Shown here: piece after piece, positions 34,103-42,697 of the stretch
Numbering within the stretch: position 1 is the first letter of the stretch
How the letters are laid out: every line of letters begins with the position of its first letter
Assembly: GCA_964399035.1 (NCBI GenBank)
Contig: CAYNPH010000037.1
Location: 1-64,000, forward strand
Reading direction: 5' to 3'
DNA length: 64,000 nucleotides
Source: WAOL01 sp964399035
GTDB taxonomy: Archaea > Thermoproteota > Thermoprotei_A > Sulfolobales > NBVN01
The notes under the pieces: generated by a model
The model's input: only the letters and a program-made list of their open reading frames with translations
Database searches by the model: none
What the model was told of the DNA's origin: nothing
Position numbers and translations under genes: made by a program

Positions 34103-36610
34103 TTGAGTAATGATCAGCACCGCAAACTCCACTTACTCGGCCATAGCCACTTAGATGTTGCTTGGCTCTGGCCCACCAGTGAAGCGAGGGAAGTCTTCGT
34201 TAAGACTGTTGCGAACGTTCTTAAGCTCATGAGTAAGTACCCTGGCTTCACATTCGCTCAGAGCACGGCCCTCTACTACGACTGGTTAAGGTCGCTTAAG
34301 CCGGAACTCCTGGAGGAGGTTAAGCGCAGGGTTCGTGAGGGGAGGTGGGAGGTCGTTGGCGGGTCGTGGGTTGAGAGTGACTGCATACTCCCGTCCGGTG
34401 AGGGCCTAGTTAGGCAGTTCCTGTACGGTAAGAGGTTCCTTAAGCGTGTGTTGGGTGTTGACGTGAGGGTGGCTTGGTTCCCCGACAGCTTCGGCTTCCC
34501 TGCTTCACTCCCCCAAATACTTCGGGGATGCGGGATCAAGTACTTCGTCACGCAGAAGCTTAATTGGAACGACACCGTCATGTTCCCCTACAACCTATTC
34601 AAGTGGTTGTCCCCTGACGGCTCCGAGGTCCTCGCCTACCAGACCGTGGGTGGGTACTGGGGCAACCCGGGTGAGGTGTGGAAGGTCGCCACGTACTTCC
34701 TAGCCCTACACGCAAGGCACGGTATCGGGGACCTACTCCTCATATACGGTTACGGCGACCACGGATGCGGCCCCAAGGAAGAGGAGGTTGCCGCGGCCGA
34801 AGCCCTCGTGAGGGAAGTACCGCCCGAACTTAAGGCCTTAGGGGTTAGTGAGGCTAGGCACTCACGTGCTGAGGACTACTTAAGGATGGTGGAGGAAGCG
34901 CACGGCGACCGCATACCTAAGTACGTTGGTGAACTCTACCTCCAATTCCACCGCGGAACCTACACCTCGCAAGCAAGGATTAAGGAACTCGTAAAGGAGT
35001 GCGAACATTTACTGGAGACCCTCGAGAAGCTACTCACGCTAAGGTACCTAGCCTCAGGGAAGCCGTATGATAGGCGGGAGGTCGAGTCCCTCTGGAGGGA
35101 GGTCCTCACAGCCCACTTCCACGACGTGCTCGCCGGCTCACTATCGAAAACGCCCTACACGGAGTTCCTGAATAGGCTCTCGAAGCTACGGAAGAACCTC
35201 CACGCTAGGGTACGCGCGCTAATAGCGGAACTCCTTAACGTGCCTAACGCTGAGGACGGTAAGGGAAGCTTAGCGGTGTTCAACCCGTTGCCGAGGGAGG
35301 TACGTACCTACGTTGAGTTGCCGGGCCGCGGACTAGTTAGGGTGAGGGCGCCACCGCTAGCGCTGGTTGCCGCGGAGCCCGAGGAGGTTGAGGCGGGCGC
35401 GGAAGTGGTTGATGGTGGGGATCACCTGATCCTGAGGAACGGGTTGGTGGAGGTTAGGGTGAGTAAGGAGACGGGTGAGGTGAGGTCCCTGAAGCTCCTA
35501 GCTAATGGTCAAGGCAAGGAGTTCTTGGGAGGCCGAGGCGTGGGGTTCGAGGTGTATGACGACACACCACGCCTCGGCAGGGCGACCGCCGGAACCATCG
35601 AGAAGTTCGTTGACTACGCCTTCGACTGCTGGGAACTCTACCACCTCCAGAGGCTGGACGGGGTCAAGTACCGGAGGCTAACGAAGCCCGTCAAGGTGGA
35701 GGTCACGGAGCGAGGACCTTCAAGGGCGTCCGTGATGATCGAGTACGCGTACAGGGATGAGGGCGGCGAGGCCAGGTTAAGGCACCACATACGCGTGTAC
35801 GCCGGGGAACCGTGGGTCGAGGGCGTCGTCGAAATTGAGTGGGCACTCACCCATCGCCTGCTGAAGCTCGTGGCCGACCTAAGCATGTGGGCAGAAAACA
35901 TCGTCGTCGGGCAACCCTACGGCCACGCAGTAAGGAGGAACCCAGCATCACCGTACTCCACCCTCTACGACAGGGCGATGTGGGAGGCATGGTTCAACGG
36001 CTGGATCGACTACAGCAACGGGAAAGCCGGACTAGCGCTGATCTGCGGCACCCGCTTCGGGTATGACGTCATGGGTAAGACCCTCAGGCTAACCCTACTG
36101 CGGGGACCGAGATTCCCTCCCGAAGGCGCTATCGGCGTCCCGTGGACTCCCGAACTCCTTAAGGCACAAGACCCGGTCGAGTCAGGGCGCTACCGAATAA
36201 CCTACTACCTCTACCCACATGAAGGCGACTGGGTCGCGGGTAAGGTACCTACGAAGGCCGAGGAACTACTGAATAGACCGTACGTCACGGTGGTGCGGGA
36301 ACCCAAGGTCAGGGAGGTTACCCCCATAACGATTGAGGCTGGTGACGTTGAGGTTCCGGTGCTGAAGGTCTGCGAGGATCGGGACGACTGCGTGGTGTTG
36401 AGGGCCTTCAACCCGTACGGCCGTAGCGGCGTCGTGAGCGTGGGTCTAAGGGGTGCTGACGTGGTTAAGGCTGAGGAAACCAACATGCTTGAGGAGAGCT
36501 TGAGCGAGGTACCCGTGAGTAACAACGGTAACCTCACCTTAAAGGTGAGGCCATTTAAGGTCGCCACATTTAAACTCACGGTCAAACATGACGGGACGCG
36601 ATCAGTGTGA
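34103..36610 (+). CDS. Alpha-mannosidase, glycoside hydrolase family 38
   Basis: An 835-residue cytoplasmic enzyme. LLGHSHLDVAWLWP (H16, D18) starts the GH38 zinc site; WFPDSFGFPASLPQ carries the nucleophile D128; THDH-like HFHDVLAGS (about residue 340) supplies another zinc ligand. Beta-rich C-terminal domains follow. Removes alpha-mannosyl residues from oligosaccharides. Start TTG 34103 about 30 bp after a TATA-like GTTATTTTC (34065-34073), so it has its own promoter. Its last 29 bp overlap the converging moaA. A 12-bp perfect inverted repeat lies inside the gene (35532-35578). Confidence 0.92.
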   Translation: MSNDQHRKLHLLGHSHLDVAWLWPTSEAREVFVKTVANVLKLMSKYPGFTFAQSTALYYDWLRSLKPELLEEVKRRVREGRWEVVGGSWVESDCILPSGEGLVRQFLYGKRFLKRVLGVDVRVAWFPDSFGFPASLPQILRGCGIKYFVTQKLNWNDTVMFPYNLFKWLSPDGSEVLAYQTVGGYWGNPGEVWKVATYFLALHARHGIGDLLLIYGYGDHGCGPKEEEVAAAEALVREVPPELKALGVSEARHSRAEDYLRMVEEAHGDRIPKYVGELYLQFHRGTYTSQARIKELVKECEHLLETLEKLLTLRYLASGKPYDRREVESLWREVLTAHFHDVLAGSLSKTPYTEFLNRLSKLRKNLHARVRALIAELLNVPNAEDGKGSLAVFNPLPREVRTYVELPGRGLVRVRAPPLALVAAEPEEVEAGAEVVDGGDHLILRNGLVEVRVSKETGEVRSLKLLANGQGKEFLGGRGVGFEVYDDTPRLGRATAGTIEKFVDYAFDCWELYHLQRLDGVKYRRLTKPVKVEVTERGPSRASVMIEYAYRDEGGEARLRHHIRVYAGEPWVEGVVEIEWALTHRLLKLVADLSMWAENIVVGQPYGHAVRRNPASPYSTLYDRAMWEAWFNGWIDYSNGKAGLALICGTRFGYDVMGKTLRLTLLRGPRFPPEGAIGVPWTPELLKAQDPVESGRYRITYYLYPHEGDWVAGKVPTKAEELLNRPYVTVVREPKVREVTPITIEAGDVEVPVLKVCEDRDDCVVLRAFNPYGRSGVVSVGLRGADVVKAEETNMLEESLSEVPVSNNGNLTLKVRPFKVATFKLTVKHDGTRSV
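35532..35578. repeat. Perfect 12-bp inverted repeat inside the GH38 gene
   Basis: GCCGAGGCGTGG (35532-35543) and CCACGCCTCGGC (35567-35578) are exact reverse complements separated by 23 bp. The RNA could form a stable GC-rich hairpin within the coding region. Confidence 0.6.
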
Positions 36611-37550
36611 GGCTGGTTTTTCCCGGTAGCTTGAAGTAAGGTTCCCTTAACTCCGTCGCGCGCCTGAACGCATCCTTCAGGCCCTCAGCATCCCTCCTCA
36701 GTATGGCGTCCCTAGCGTCAACGGTTAGGTCGGGCCTGTATATGCATGTCTGTAGCTTGCCGTCGGGGGTCATCCTTAGCCTAGTGCATCTAGCGCAGAG
36801 GTAGGGGTTCCCGAAACCCTTAATGACGTATACCCTGATGCCGGAGGGCATTAAGTAGGTGGGCCTGTTCTGGAACTCGGCGAACCATACCTTACTGGCT
36901 CTCTCCCTCAGGTACTCCTCCACGGGACTTAACCCTACATGCAGCTCCCTGTAGACATCGGGTGGGGTGCCGACAGGTATTAACTCAATCACGTTCAGAT
37001 CAGCCCCTATTCTCGAGGCGTAATCCACGATGTCCTTAAACTCATCAACGTTTAGGGAGAGCACCAAGTAATTGAGCTTCACCTTGAGCCCAGCGTCAAC
37101 CGCTGCCTTAATACCCTTCAAAACATCATTTAGGGAACCCCCGCCAGTTATCCTCCTGAAAACATCCTCTCTCAACGAGTGTAGGGATACGTTAACCCTA
37201 CTTAACCCGGCCTCGGCGAGTGCAGATGCAAACTCCCTTAACCTTGAGGCATTGGTGACTAAGCTAACATCCTTAACATGCTGGGATATTGCTGAGACGA
37301 TGTCCGCAACATCGTCCCTGACTAAGGGCTCACCACCAGTTAGCTTGAAACCAACGATACCCAGGGATGAAGCCACCTCCGCCACAAAGCCGAAGTCACC
37401 CGCGCTCAGCTCGTCCTTAACCTGCGAGGCGGGTATCCCCTCCCTATGGCAGAAGATGCACGCGTGGTTACACCTTAGCGTTATGCTTACCCTCAACCTA
37501 TTCACTGGCCTACCGAACCTATCCACCAGCAAGCTAGGCGATATCTTCAC
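36582..37550 (-). CDS. moaA: GTP 3',8-cyclase, molybdenum cofactor biosynthesis
   Basis: A 322-residue radical SAM enzyme catalysing the first step of molybdopterin synthesis. RCNHACIFCHREG has the CX3CX2C motif for the SAM cluster. The second cluster is held by CARCTRLRMTPDGKLQTC near residue 245-262, specific to MoaA, and KLTGGEP is the SAM-binding GGE motif. Relevant to the two molybdenum hydroxylases at 45-54 kb. GTG 37550; a TATA-like CTTATTTTAC lies at 37583-37592 on its strand. Divergent from the radical SAM fusion gene. Confidence 0.94.
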   Translation of the reverse strand: MKISPSLLVDRFGRPVNRLRVSITLRCNHACIFCHREGIPASQVKDELSAGDFGFVAEVASSLGIVGFKLTGGEPLVRDDVADIVSAISQHVKDVSLVTNASRLREFASALAEAGLSRVNVSLHSLREDVFRRITGGGSLNDVLKGIKAAVDAGLKVKLNYLVLSLNVDEFKDIVDYASRIGADLNVIELIPVGTPPDVYRELHVGLSPVEEYLRERASKVWFAEFQNRPTYLMPSGIRVYVIKGFGNPYLCARCTRLRMTPDGKLQTCIYRPDLTVDARDAILRRDAEGLKDAFRRATELREPYFKLPGKTSLTLIASRHV

Positions 37551-37727
37551 TCACCCCTTCAGCCACTAAGCATAAGTAGGGCACAGTAAAATAAGTGTAT
37601 TTTATTGGAGTTGGTCAACGTTAAACAGAGACGATATACTTGTGAAGAATTCCCTTCAACGCCGGTGCGTGAAAGTCTACGAATGGCGCCCCACGCATTG
37701 TCGTTGGACCCGCTAACCTTAATTAAT

Positions 37728-37749
37728 CGTTATCAGTTATTTGATAACG
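37728..37749. promoter_or_regulatory. Operator-like element 1 (CGTTATC-N8-GATAACG) before the radical SAM fusion gene
   Basis: Perfect 7-bp arms CGTTATC (37728-37734) and GATAACG (37743-37749); inside lies a degenerate second CGTTATC-like unit. 19 of 22 positions equal element 2 at 39524-39545. It directly follows TTAATTAAT (37719-37727), a TATA-like sequence, so a bound protein would block the promoter. It supports ATG 37767 as the start. Confidence 0.7.
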
Positions 37750-37766
37750 ATTCAAGGGTGCCTCAA

Positions 37767-39509
37767 ATGAGTGATGCGGGCCACGGTGACAGAAGCTACG
37801 TACGTTGTAACGTGTGCGAGTTTCGATGCTCGATACCTGAGGGCGGTGCGGGTCGATGTAGAATGATAACGAATAGGGGCGGGAACCTAGAGGAGGTCTT
37901 CCATCAGTACTTCACCTTCACATTCCCCGTAAACTCTGAGGCGGTTCCGCTCCTCCATTTCTACCCTAACCATCCGTTCCTGGCAGTAGGGTCTATCGGA
38001 TGTAACTTCACATGTGTGGGGTGCATATCCCGCACCCTAACCCAGCGCATTAAGCTGGCAACTAAGTTACTTCGAAGGAGGAGCTTGAGAGATATCATAA
38101 AAGAGGCGGTGGGCCTCGGGTGCGTGGGTGTGGCGTTCATCCTGAGCGAACCAACCGTAACTTACTGGACGTTCCTGAGGCTAGCTAAGCTAGCGAAGAG
38201 GGAGGGCTTACTTGTCGGGTGCTCCTCAAACCTCTACCTAACTGCGGATGCCCTATCAAGACTCGCACCCTATCTAGACTTTGCGGTTGCGGGCATCAAG
38301 GGTTTCTCGCCAGGAATTTATGCTAGGCTCAGCGGTGGCGCGGAACCAGCGCCAGTATTCAGGAACATCGAGTTCCTGGTGAGGGAGGGAATCCATGTTG
38401 AGGTCACGATCACCTACTACAGGGGTCTTGAGGATGAAGTCCTTCACGCGGCCAAGGCGATCGCCAGCATATCACCTGAGATTCCCTTTCACATAATGGT
38501 GTTTACAGCTCCCTCAGAGGAGTACCTTGGGCTGGAGCCAGATGTTGGCGTTGCCGAGCGGTTGTGTGATACGATCAGGAGGGAGTACCTTAAGTACGCG
38601 TACCTGTTCAACATTCCTGGAACTAAGTACCTGAATACAGTGGTGGGTGGCGAGGAAGTCATTAAGCGCGAGTTCTTCGGCCCATGCTCAGCTAAGGTAA
38701 CTTACTTCACACGTAACGCGGAAAGGGTGGCTGGCATTAAGGGGCACATAGCCCGTGAGTGCCCAATCAACGCCGAGTCCTTCATGCTGGGCTACAGGGT
38801 CACAGGTGCCTTAGAACTTATTGACTCAGTACTGCGGTTCCTAGGAGTTACCGATGAGACCGTGAGGTACGAAGCTCTTGGGAATGCAATCGAGCAGGGC
38901 TTCACAGACACGATACGTAGCACCCTAAACAACTCACCGAGCCCGCAGGAGCTACGCGGCTTAATGCAGGCAATAGCTAAGCTAGCTGGGCTGAGCCTAA
39001 GTAACCACCCTAAGGTGCTCTTCATCGACAAGGTAACGGAAACCATAGAACGATTAAGGGCGAGGATAGTGAAGCCCCGGAAAACCTATCTATGCTTAGG
39101 CCACCCGCTCTACGCGAAGAGGAAAGGATCATACCAGCTGGAATTACTTAAGTTCATAGGGTCTGAATGCATCAATTACTCGCTAAGTAGCTCCAGCACC
39201 ATAGGGCAGAACGCCGGCGCGGAGGAACTGAAGCGCCTATCCCCTGAAGTGATATTCATAGACGCGCACTTCCCCTACAGCGTTGAGGACTTCATGAGGC
39301 TCTCCGAAGAGATAGGTCTGGACTTGAACGCGATTAAGCATCACAGAGTATATAAGGTGCCTCCCGCTTACAGAGGTTTCCATTACTGGTTACTTCAGGC
39401 TCTTTTCATGGCGTCCAAAACGTATTCAGATACGTATCCGTCTTCCTTAGTTAATAACGCTGAGAAATGCTTACTTCAAGGTAATTGCCGCTTGATTATG
39501 ACTGGTTAA
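37767..39509 (+). CDS. Radical SAM enzyme fused to a periplasmic-binding-protein-like lobe
   Basis: From ATG 37767 (after AGGGTG) the protein has 580 residues; the frame is open back to 37605, but that stretch contains the promoter operator. Cysteines 14, 17, 21 and 31 form a CX2CX3C...C set; GCNFTCVGC (Cys 79, 83, 86) is the radical SAM CX3CX2C motif, as in PflA-like enzymes. Residues about 436-555 resemble the C-terminal lobe of FecB/BtuF binding proteins (SPEVIFIDAHFPYSVEDF, HHRVYKVPPAYRGFHYWLLQALFMASKTY). No signal peptide, so it is cytoplasmic. It precedes and shares an operator with a FecBCD/BtuFCD importer; it may act on the imported ligand. Confidence 0.72.
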   Translation: MSDAGHGDRSYVRCNVCEFRCSIPEGGAGRCRMITNRGGNLEEVFHQYFTFTFPVNSEAVPLLHFYPNHPFLAVGSIGCNFTCVGCISRTLTQRIKLATKLLRRRSLRDIIKEAVGLGCVGVAFILSEPTVTYWTFLRLAKLAKREGLLVGCSSNLYLTADALSRLAPYLDFAVAGIKGFSPGIYARLSGGAEPAPVFRNIEFLVREGIHVEVTITYYRGLEDEVLHAAKAIASISPEIPFHIMVFTAPSEEYLGLEPDVGVAERLCDTIRREYLKYAYLFNIPGTKYLNTVVGGEEVIKREFFGPCSAKVTYFTRNAERVAGIKGHIARECPINAESFMLGYRVTGALELIDSVLRFLGVTDETVRYEALGNAIEQGFTDTIRSTLNNSPSPQELRGLMQAIAKLAGLSLSNHPKVLFIDKVTETIERLRARIVKPRKTYLCLGHPLYAKRKGSYQLELLKFIGSECINYSLSSSSTIGQNAGAEELKRLSPEVIFIDAHFPYSVEDFMRLSEEIGLDLNAIKHHRVYKVPPAYRGFHYWLLQALFMASKTYSDTYPSSLVNNAEKCLLQGNCRLIMTG

Positions 39510-39523
39510 GTAAATCTTAAATA

Positions 39524-39545
39524 CGTTATCCGTTATCCGATAACG
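39524..39545. promoter_or_regulatory. Operator-like element 2 (CGTTATC-CGTTATC-C-GATAACG)
   Basis: A direct repeat CGTTATC followed by a 1-bp spacer and GATAACG; positions 39531-39545 are a perfect palindrome. It follows a TATA-like CTTAAATA (39516-39523) exactly as element 1 does. The importer genes start 130 bp further on. Confidence 0.7.
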
Positions 39546-39634
39546 GTGATTAAGAGTGGTTGTTGAGTGTTTTGTCGAGCGTGGAATCCGTACGCATTGG
39601 CTGAATGCGGTTCCCTTGTTTGTGGTCAGCAAGA

Positions 39635-39655
39635 GTATATATTTAGGTGTACCTA
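39635..39655. promoter_or_regulatory. TATA box and TAGGT-GT-ACCTA palindrome before the importer operon
   Basis: GTATATATTT (39635-39644) is a strong TATA box 34 bp before ATG 39678. Overlapping its end, TAGGT and ACCTA (39644-39655) form an inverted repeat with a 2-bp spacer, similar in pattern to DtxR/MntR-family metal-regulator sites (TTAGG...CCTAA). Placement suits a repressor. Confidence 0.5.
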
Positions 39656-39677
39656 TTACCATAATGAGGTGCACTAA

Positions 39678-40838
39678 ATGAGCAGAAAAGCGTTAAGCAA
39701 AGCAATTTCCGTAGCGATAATAGTAGCAATAGTTATCTGCATCATCGCTGGTAGTGCGTACTACCTACACATAAGTAAACGCGCAAACTTCACCACAACT
39801 ACAAGCGTAGCGGCAACATCAGCCACTACCAGCACGAGAACGTCGACAACAACCAGGCAAGGGGGAGCAGCCACCACACAATATGTTGTGGTGGTCGACG
39901 CCAGAGGTAAGAAGGTGAAGATACCTGAGCCCGTTACGAGGGTGATTGCATTATACGGTATGGCGCCGCCCTTCCTTTACCTGCTCGGCGTAGGGAATAA
40001 GTTCTATGGGGGCTGGTCATGGGGTGAAGATTTCTATAAGCTCGTTGACCCAGAATTCAATAAGAAGATAGGGTTTGGAAGGTCAATGAACGTTGAGGAG
40101 ATCGTTAAGGTAAGACCACAATTAGTTATAGCTGCTACATGGAGAAGATTCTCTAAGATGGTATCCCAGCTAGAGAGCTTAGGGATACCAGTAGTGTGTA
40201 TTAAGATCGAAAACATTAACGAAATTTACAGTACCATATCAATGTTCGGTAAGATCTTTCACAAGGAGAAGTACGCGAACACCATAATCAACTACTATAA
40301 GTCCATAGTTAATGAAGTAGAGTCTAAGGTGAAAAGTGTCTCAACGAAACCCAAGGTACTGATACTGTACTACAGTGGAAGGCACCACAGCCTAAGGACG
40401 TTCGGCGGCGACATGTTCCAAAGCAAACTAGTCGAGCTTGCTGGCGGAGTGAACGTCGCCGGAAACCTATCAGGGAAGAAGGGGGTTAACGTAGAGCAGG
40501 TAGCTAAGTGGAACCCAGACATAATACTGATAATACAGTACGGCGTCCCGGCAAGCAAGACCCTCCAGCTAATCAGGAACGACCCAGCGTGGCAGGCAAT
40601 TAAGGCGGTTAAGGATGGGAAGGTATACGTAGTTCCTTACGACGGCGAGAACTGGATTGACCCGTGTCCGAAGTGGGCCCTCGGCCTGCTGTGGCTCGGC
40701 AAGGTTCTTCACCCACAGCAGTTTAAGGACGTTAACCTTACTGAGGTCGCGGCGCACTTCTACAAGGAGTTCTTCAACCTGAGCTTAAGTGAGGTGCACA
40801 TAACTGGTAACCTAACGGTGAGCACTGCTAAGGGGTAG
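39678..40838 (+). CDS. ABC transporter metal-chelate binding protein (FecB/BtuF type)
   Basis: A 386-residue binding protein of the siderophore/cobalamin class. Residues 1-30 form a hydrophobic anchor beginning SRKALSKAIS, which resembles a class III (archaellin-type) signal with cleavage after RKA. A Thr-rich linker (about residues 37-66) leads to two lobes: VVVVDARGKKVKIPEPVTRVIAL and GRSMNVEEIVKVRPQLVIAA, then AGGVNVAGNL and VNVEQVAKWNPDIILI. ATG 39678 follows GAGGTG. Permease and ATPase follow directly. Ligand (haem, cobalamin, siderophore or other chelate) not determinable. Confidence 0.9.
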   Translation: MSRKALSKAISVAIIVAIVICIIAGSAYYLHISKRANFTTTTSVAATSATTSTRTSTTTRQGGAATTQYVVVVDARGKKVKIPEPVTRVIALYGMAPPFLYLLGVGNKFYGGWSWGEDFYKLVDPEFNKKIGFGRSMNVEEIVKVRPQLVIAATWRRFSKMVSQLESLGIPVVCIKIENINEIYSTISMFGKIFHKEKYANTIINYYKSIVNEVESKVKSVSTKPKVLILYYSGRHHSLRTFGGDMFQSKLVELAGGVNVAGNLSGKKGVNVEQVAKWNPDIILIIQYGVPASKTLQLIRNDPAWQAIKAVKDGKVYVVPYDGENWIDPCPKWALGLLWLGKVLHPQQFKDVNLTEVAAHFYKEFFNLSLSEVHITGNLTVSTAKG

Positions 40839-40842
40839 CACG

Positions 40843-41802
40843 ATGGATAAGGCGATCCTAAAGCTCACGGTGTTTTTCATATTCCTGTTTATTACCTCAC
40901 TCAGTGTTGGTAGGCTCCTCTTTCCCCCATGGCATGCCAACGCGCTCGACAGGACGATAATTACGTACGTGCGCCTGCCGAGGGTTGCGGCGGCCTCACT
41001 CACAGGCGCCGCGCTAGGCTTAGCGGGGGTGGCGCTACAGAACATCTTCAGGAATTACTTGGCAGGGCCCGGAATACTCGGCGTCACGAGCGGCTCGGCG
41101 TTCGGCGCCGTGCTCGCCATACTTCTCCTGCCCCCGAACCCAGCCGCGGTTCAGTTAACTGCATTCGTGTTCGGCCTGATGGCGATGCTCCTCGCATACT
41201 ACTTAGCTAGGCTTGCGGGTGGAGGGATACTGGCGCTGATACTGGCAGGCATAGTTACCTCGGCGCTGTTCTCGGCGTGCGTCGGCATGGTTAAGTACAT
41301 GGCGGATCCCTACAATAAGTTGCCGGCCATGGTTTACTGGTTGCTGGGTAGCTTCGCGGGAACTAAGTGGAGTGACCTCGCCCCAGCAGTACCGCCCTTA
41401 CTCATCGGTGTGGTGACGCTCCTCTTACTTAGGTGGGTTCTTAACGTGCTTTCACTAGGGGATGATGAGGCGGTGGCGTTAGGCGTGAACGTGGGTTTAT
41501 TCAGGGCCTTAACAATAGTGGCCGCGACCCTGGCGACCTCCGCCTCCACCTCCCTAGCAGGCATGATAGCTTGGGTTGGGGTAGTGAGTCCCCACATCGC
41601 TAGGCTACTTGTAGGGTATGATAACAGGAGGTTAGTGCCGGCATCCGCGTTAGTCGGTGCCACGCTACTGCTCTTCTGCGACGACCTAGCCAGGACCCTG
41701 TCCGCGGCCGAGCTACCGTTGAGTGTTATGACTAACTTCGTCGGCGCCCCCATACTCTTCGCCATACTCGTTAGGAGGAGGGCGTGCCTTGCTGGAAGTT
41801 AA
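40843..41802 (+). CDS. ABC transporter permease, FecCD/BtuC family
   Basis: A 319-residue permease with about nine or ten membrane segments. RLPRVAAASLTGAALGLAGVALQNIFRNYLAGPGILGVTSGSAFGAVLA is split over the signature region of FecCD permeases, and GMIAWVGVVSPHIARLLVG is the ATPase-coupling loop. Start ATG 40843, 4 bp after the binding protein. Its end overlaps the ATPase gene by 14 bp. Confidence 0.93.
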   Translation: MDKAILKLTVFFIFLFITSLSVGRLLFPPWHANALDRTIITYVRLPRVAAASLTGAALGLAGVALQNIFRNYLAGPGILGVTSGSAFGAVLAILLLPPNPAAVQLTAFVFGLMAMLLAYYLARLAGGGILALILAGIVTSALFSACVGMVKYMADPYNKLPAMVYWLLGSFAGTKWSDLAPAVPPLLIGVVTLLLLRWVLNVLSLGDDEAVALGVNVGLFRALTIVAATLATSASTSLAGMIAWVGVVSPHIARLLVGYDNRRLVPASALVGATLLLFCDDLARTLSAAELPLSVMTNFVGAPILFAILVRRRACLAGS

Positions 41803-42580
41803 GGACCTGTGGTTCAGGTACGGTGCCCCGGCCAATAAGGGGTACGTGTTGAGAGGCGTTTCACTAAGGGTCGATTGCTGCGTCGCTTGCCTACTAGGCC
41901 CTAACGGCGCCGGGAAGACCACGCTCATGAAGTGCGTTGTGGGTATCCTAAAGCCGGAGCGAGGGTGTGTGATGCTTGAAGGTCAGAGCATCACGGACAT
42001 GGACTGCAGGTCAAGAGCCAGGTTAGTTTCCTACGTACCGCAGGAATTCACAGTTAAGTTCCCCTACACTGCATTCGAGGTCGTGTTGATGGGTAGGAAC
42101 CCCTACGTAAACACCCTGCAGGGCCCGCGGGCTGAGGACGAGGCTAAGGCGCGTGAGGCCCTCAAGGCCCTAGGTGTGGAGCACTTAGCGGAGAAACCCT
42201 TCACGTCACTCAGCGGCGGGGAGAAGAGGTTAATCCTCATAGCTAGGGCACTCGCACAGGATGCTAAGCTACTAGTCCTAGATGAGCCAACATCGTTCCT
42301 CGACTACAGGAATAAGATAGTGGCGTTGGAAACCTTAAGGAGGGTGTCTCGACGCTTCAGTAAACCAGCCCTCATATCGCTCCACGACCCAAACCTAGCG
42401 CTACTATTCTGCGATGAGGTCTTCCTAATGAAGGACGGGGAAATAGTCGCTAAGGGCAAGCCCGAGGAAGTCGTGACGAGGAACAACATAAGGCGCGTTT
42501 ACGGCATTAAGGTGAGGGAACTACGCGTTAACGGTTGCAAACTAATAGCCCCGGAGAACGCCCTATTCGGTGCGACGTAG
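41789..42580 (+). CDS. ABC transporter ATP-binding protein, FhuC/BtuD family
   Basis: A 263-residue ATPase: Walker A GPNGAGKTTLMK, Q-loop YVPQEFTVKF, signature LSGGEKRLILIARA, Walker B LLVLDEPTSFLD, and SLHDPNLALLFCDEV with the switch His, a form typical of siderophore/cobalamin importers. Start TTG 41789 within the permease gene. It ends the importer operon. Confidence 0.93.
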   Translation: MLEVKDLWFRYGAPANKGYVLRGVSLRVDCCVACLLGPNGAGKTTLMKCVVGILKPERGCVMLEGQSITDMDCRSRARLVSYVPQEFTVKFPYTAFEVVLMGRNPYVNTLQGPRAEDEAKAREALKALGVEHLAEKPFTSLSGGEKRLILIARALAQDAKLLVLDEPTSFLDYRNKIVALETLRRVSRRFSKPALISLHDPNLALLFCDEVFLMKDGEIVAKGKPEEVVTRNNIRRVYGIKVRELRVNGCKLIAPENALFGAT

Positions 42581-42674
42581 TCTAACCCCGTCTTACCGAG
42601 GTTAAGGCAACGATCTCCTCACGCCCACTAAAAGTGTCAGGAGGTAATTAGCGACGGTTCACACCCATAACTAT

Positions 42675-42683
42675 AAAAATATC
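42675..42683 (-). terminator. U-tract terminator after the creatininase gene
   Basis: On the minus strand the RNA reads GATATTTTTATAG just after the creatininase stop. The 117-bp convergent gap holds no gene. Confidence 0.35.
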
Positions 42684-42697
42684 ACTACGGCAGGACC

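Noticed and set aside
37605..37766. In-frame N-terminal extension of the radical SAM fusion protein
   Set aside because: It contains the shared operator and a TATA-like element, has no cysteine-rich homology, and ATG 37767 has a ribosome site.
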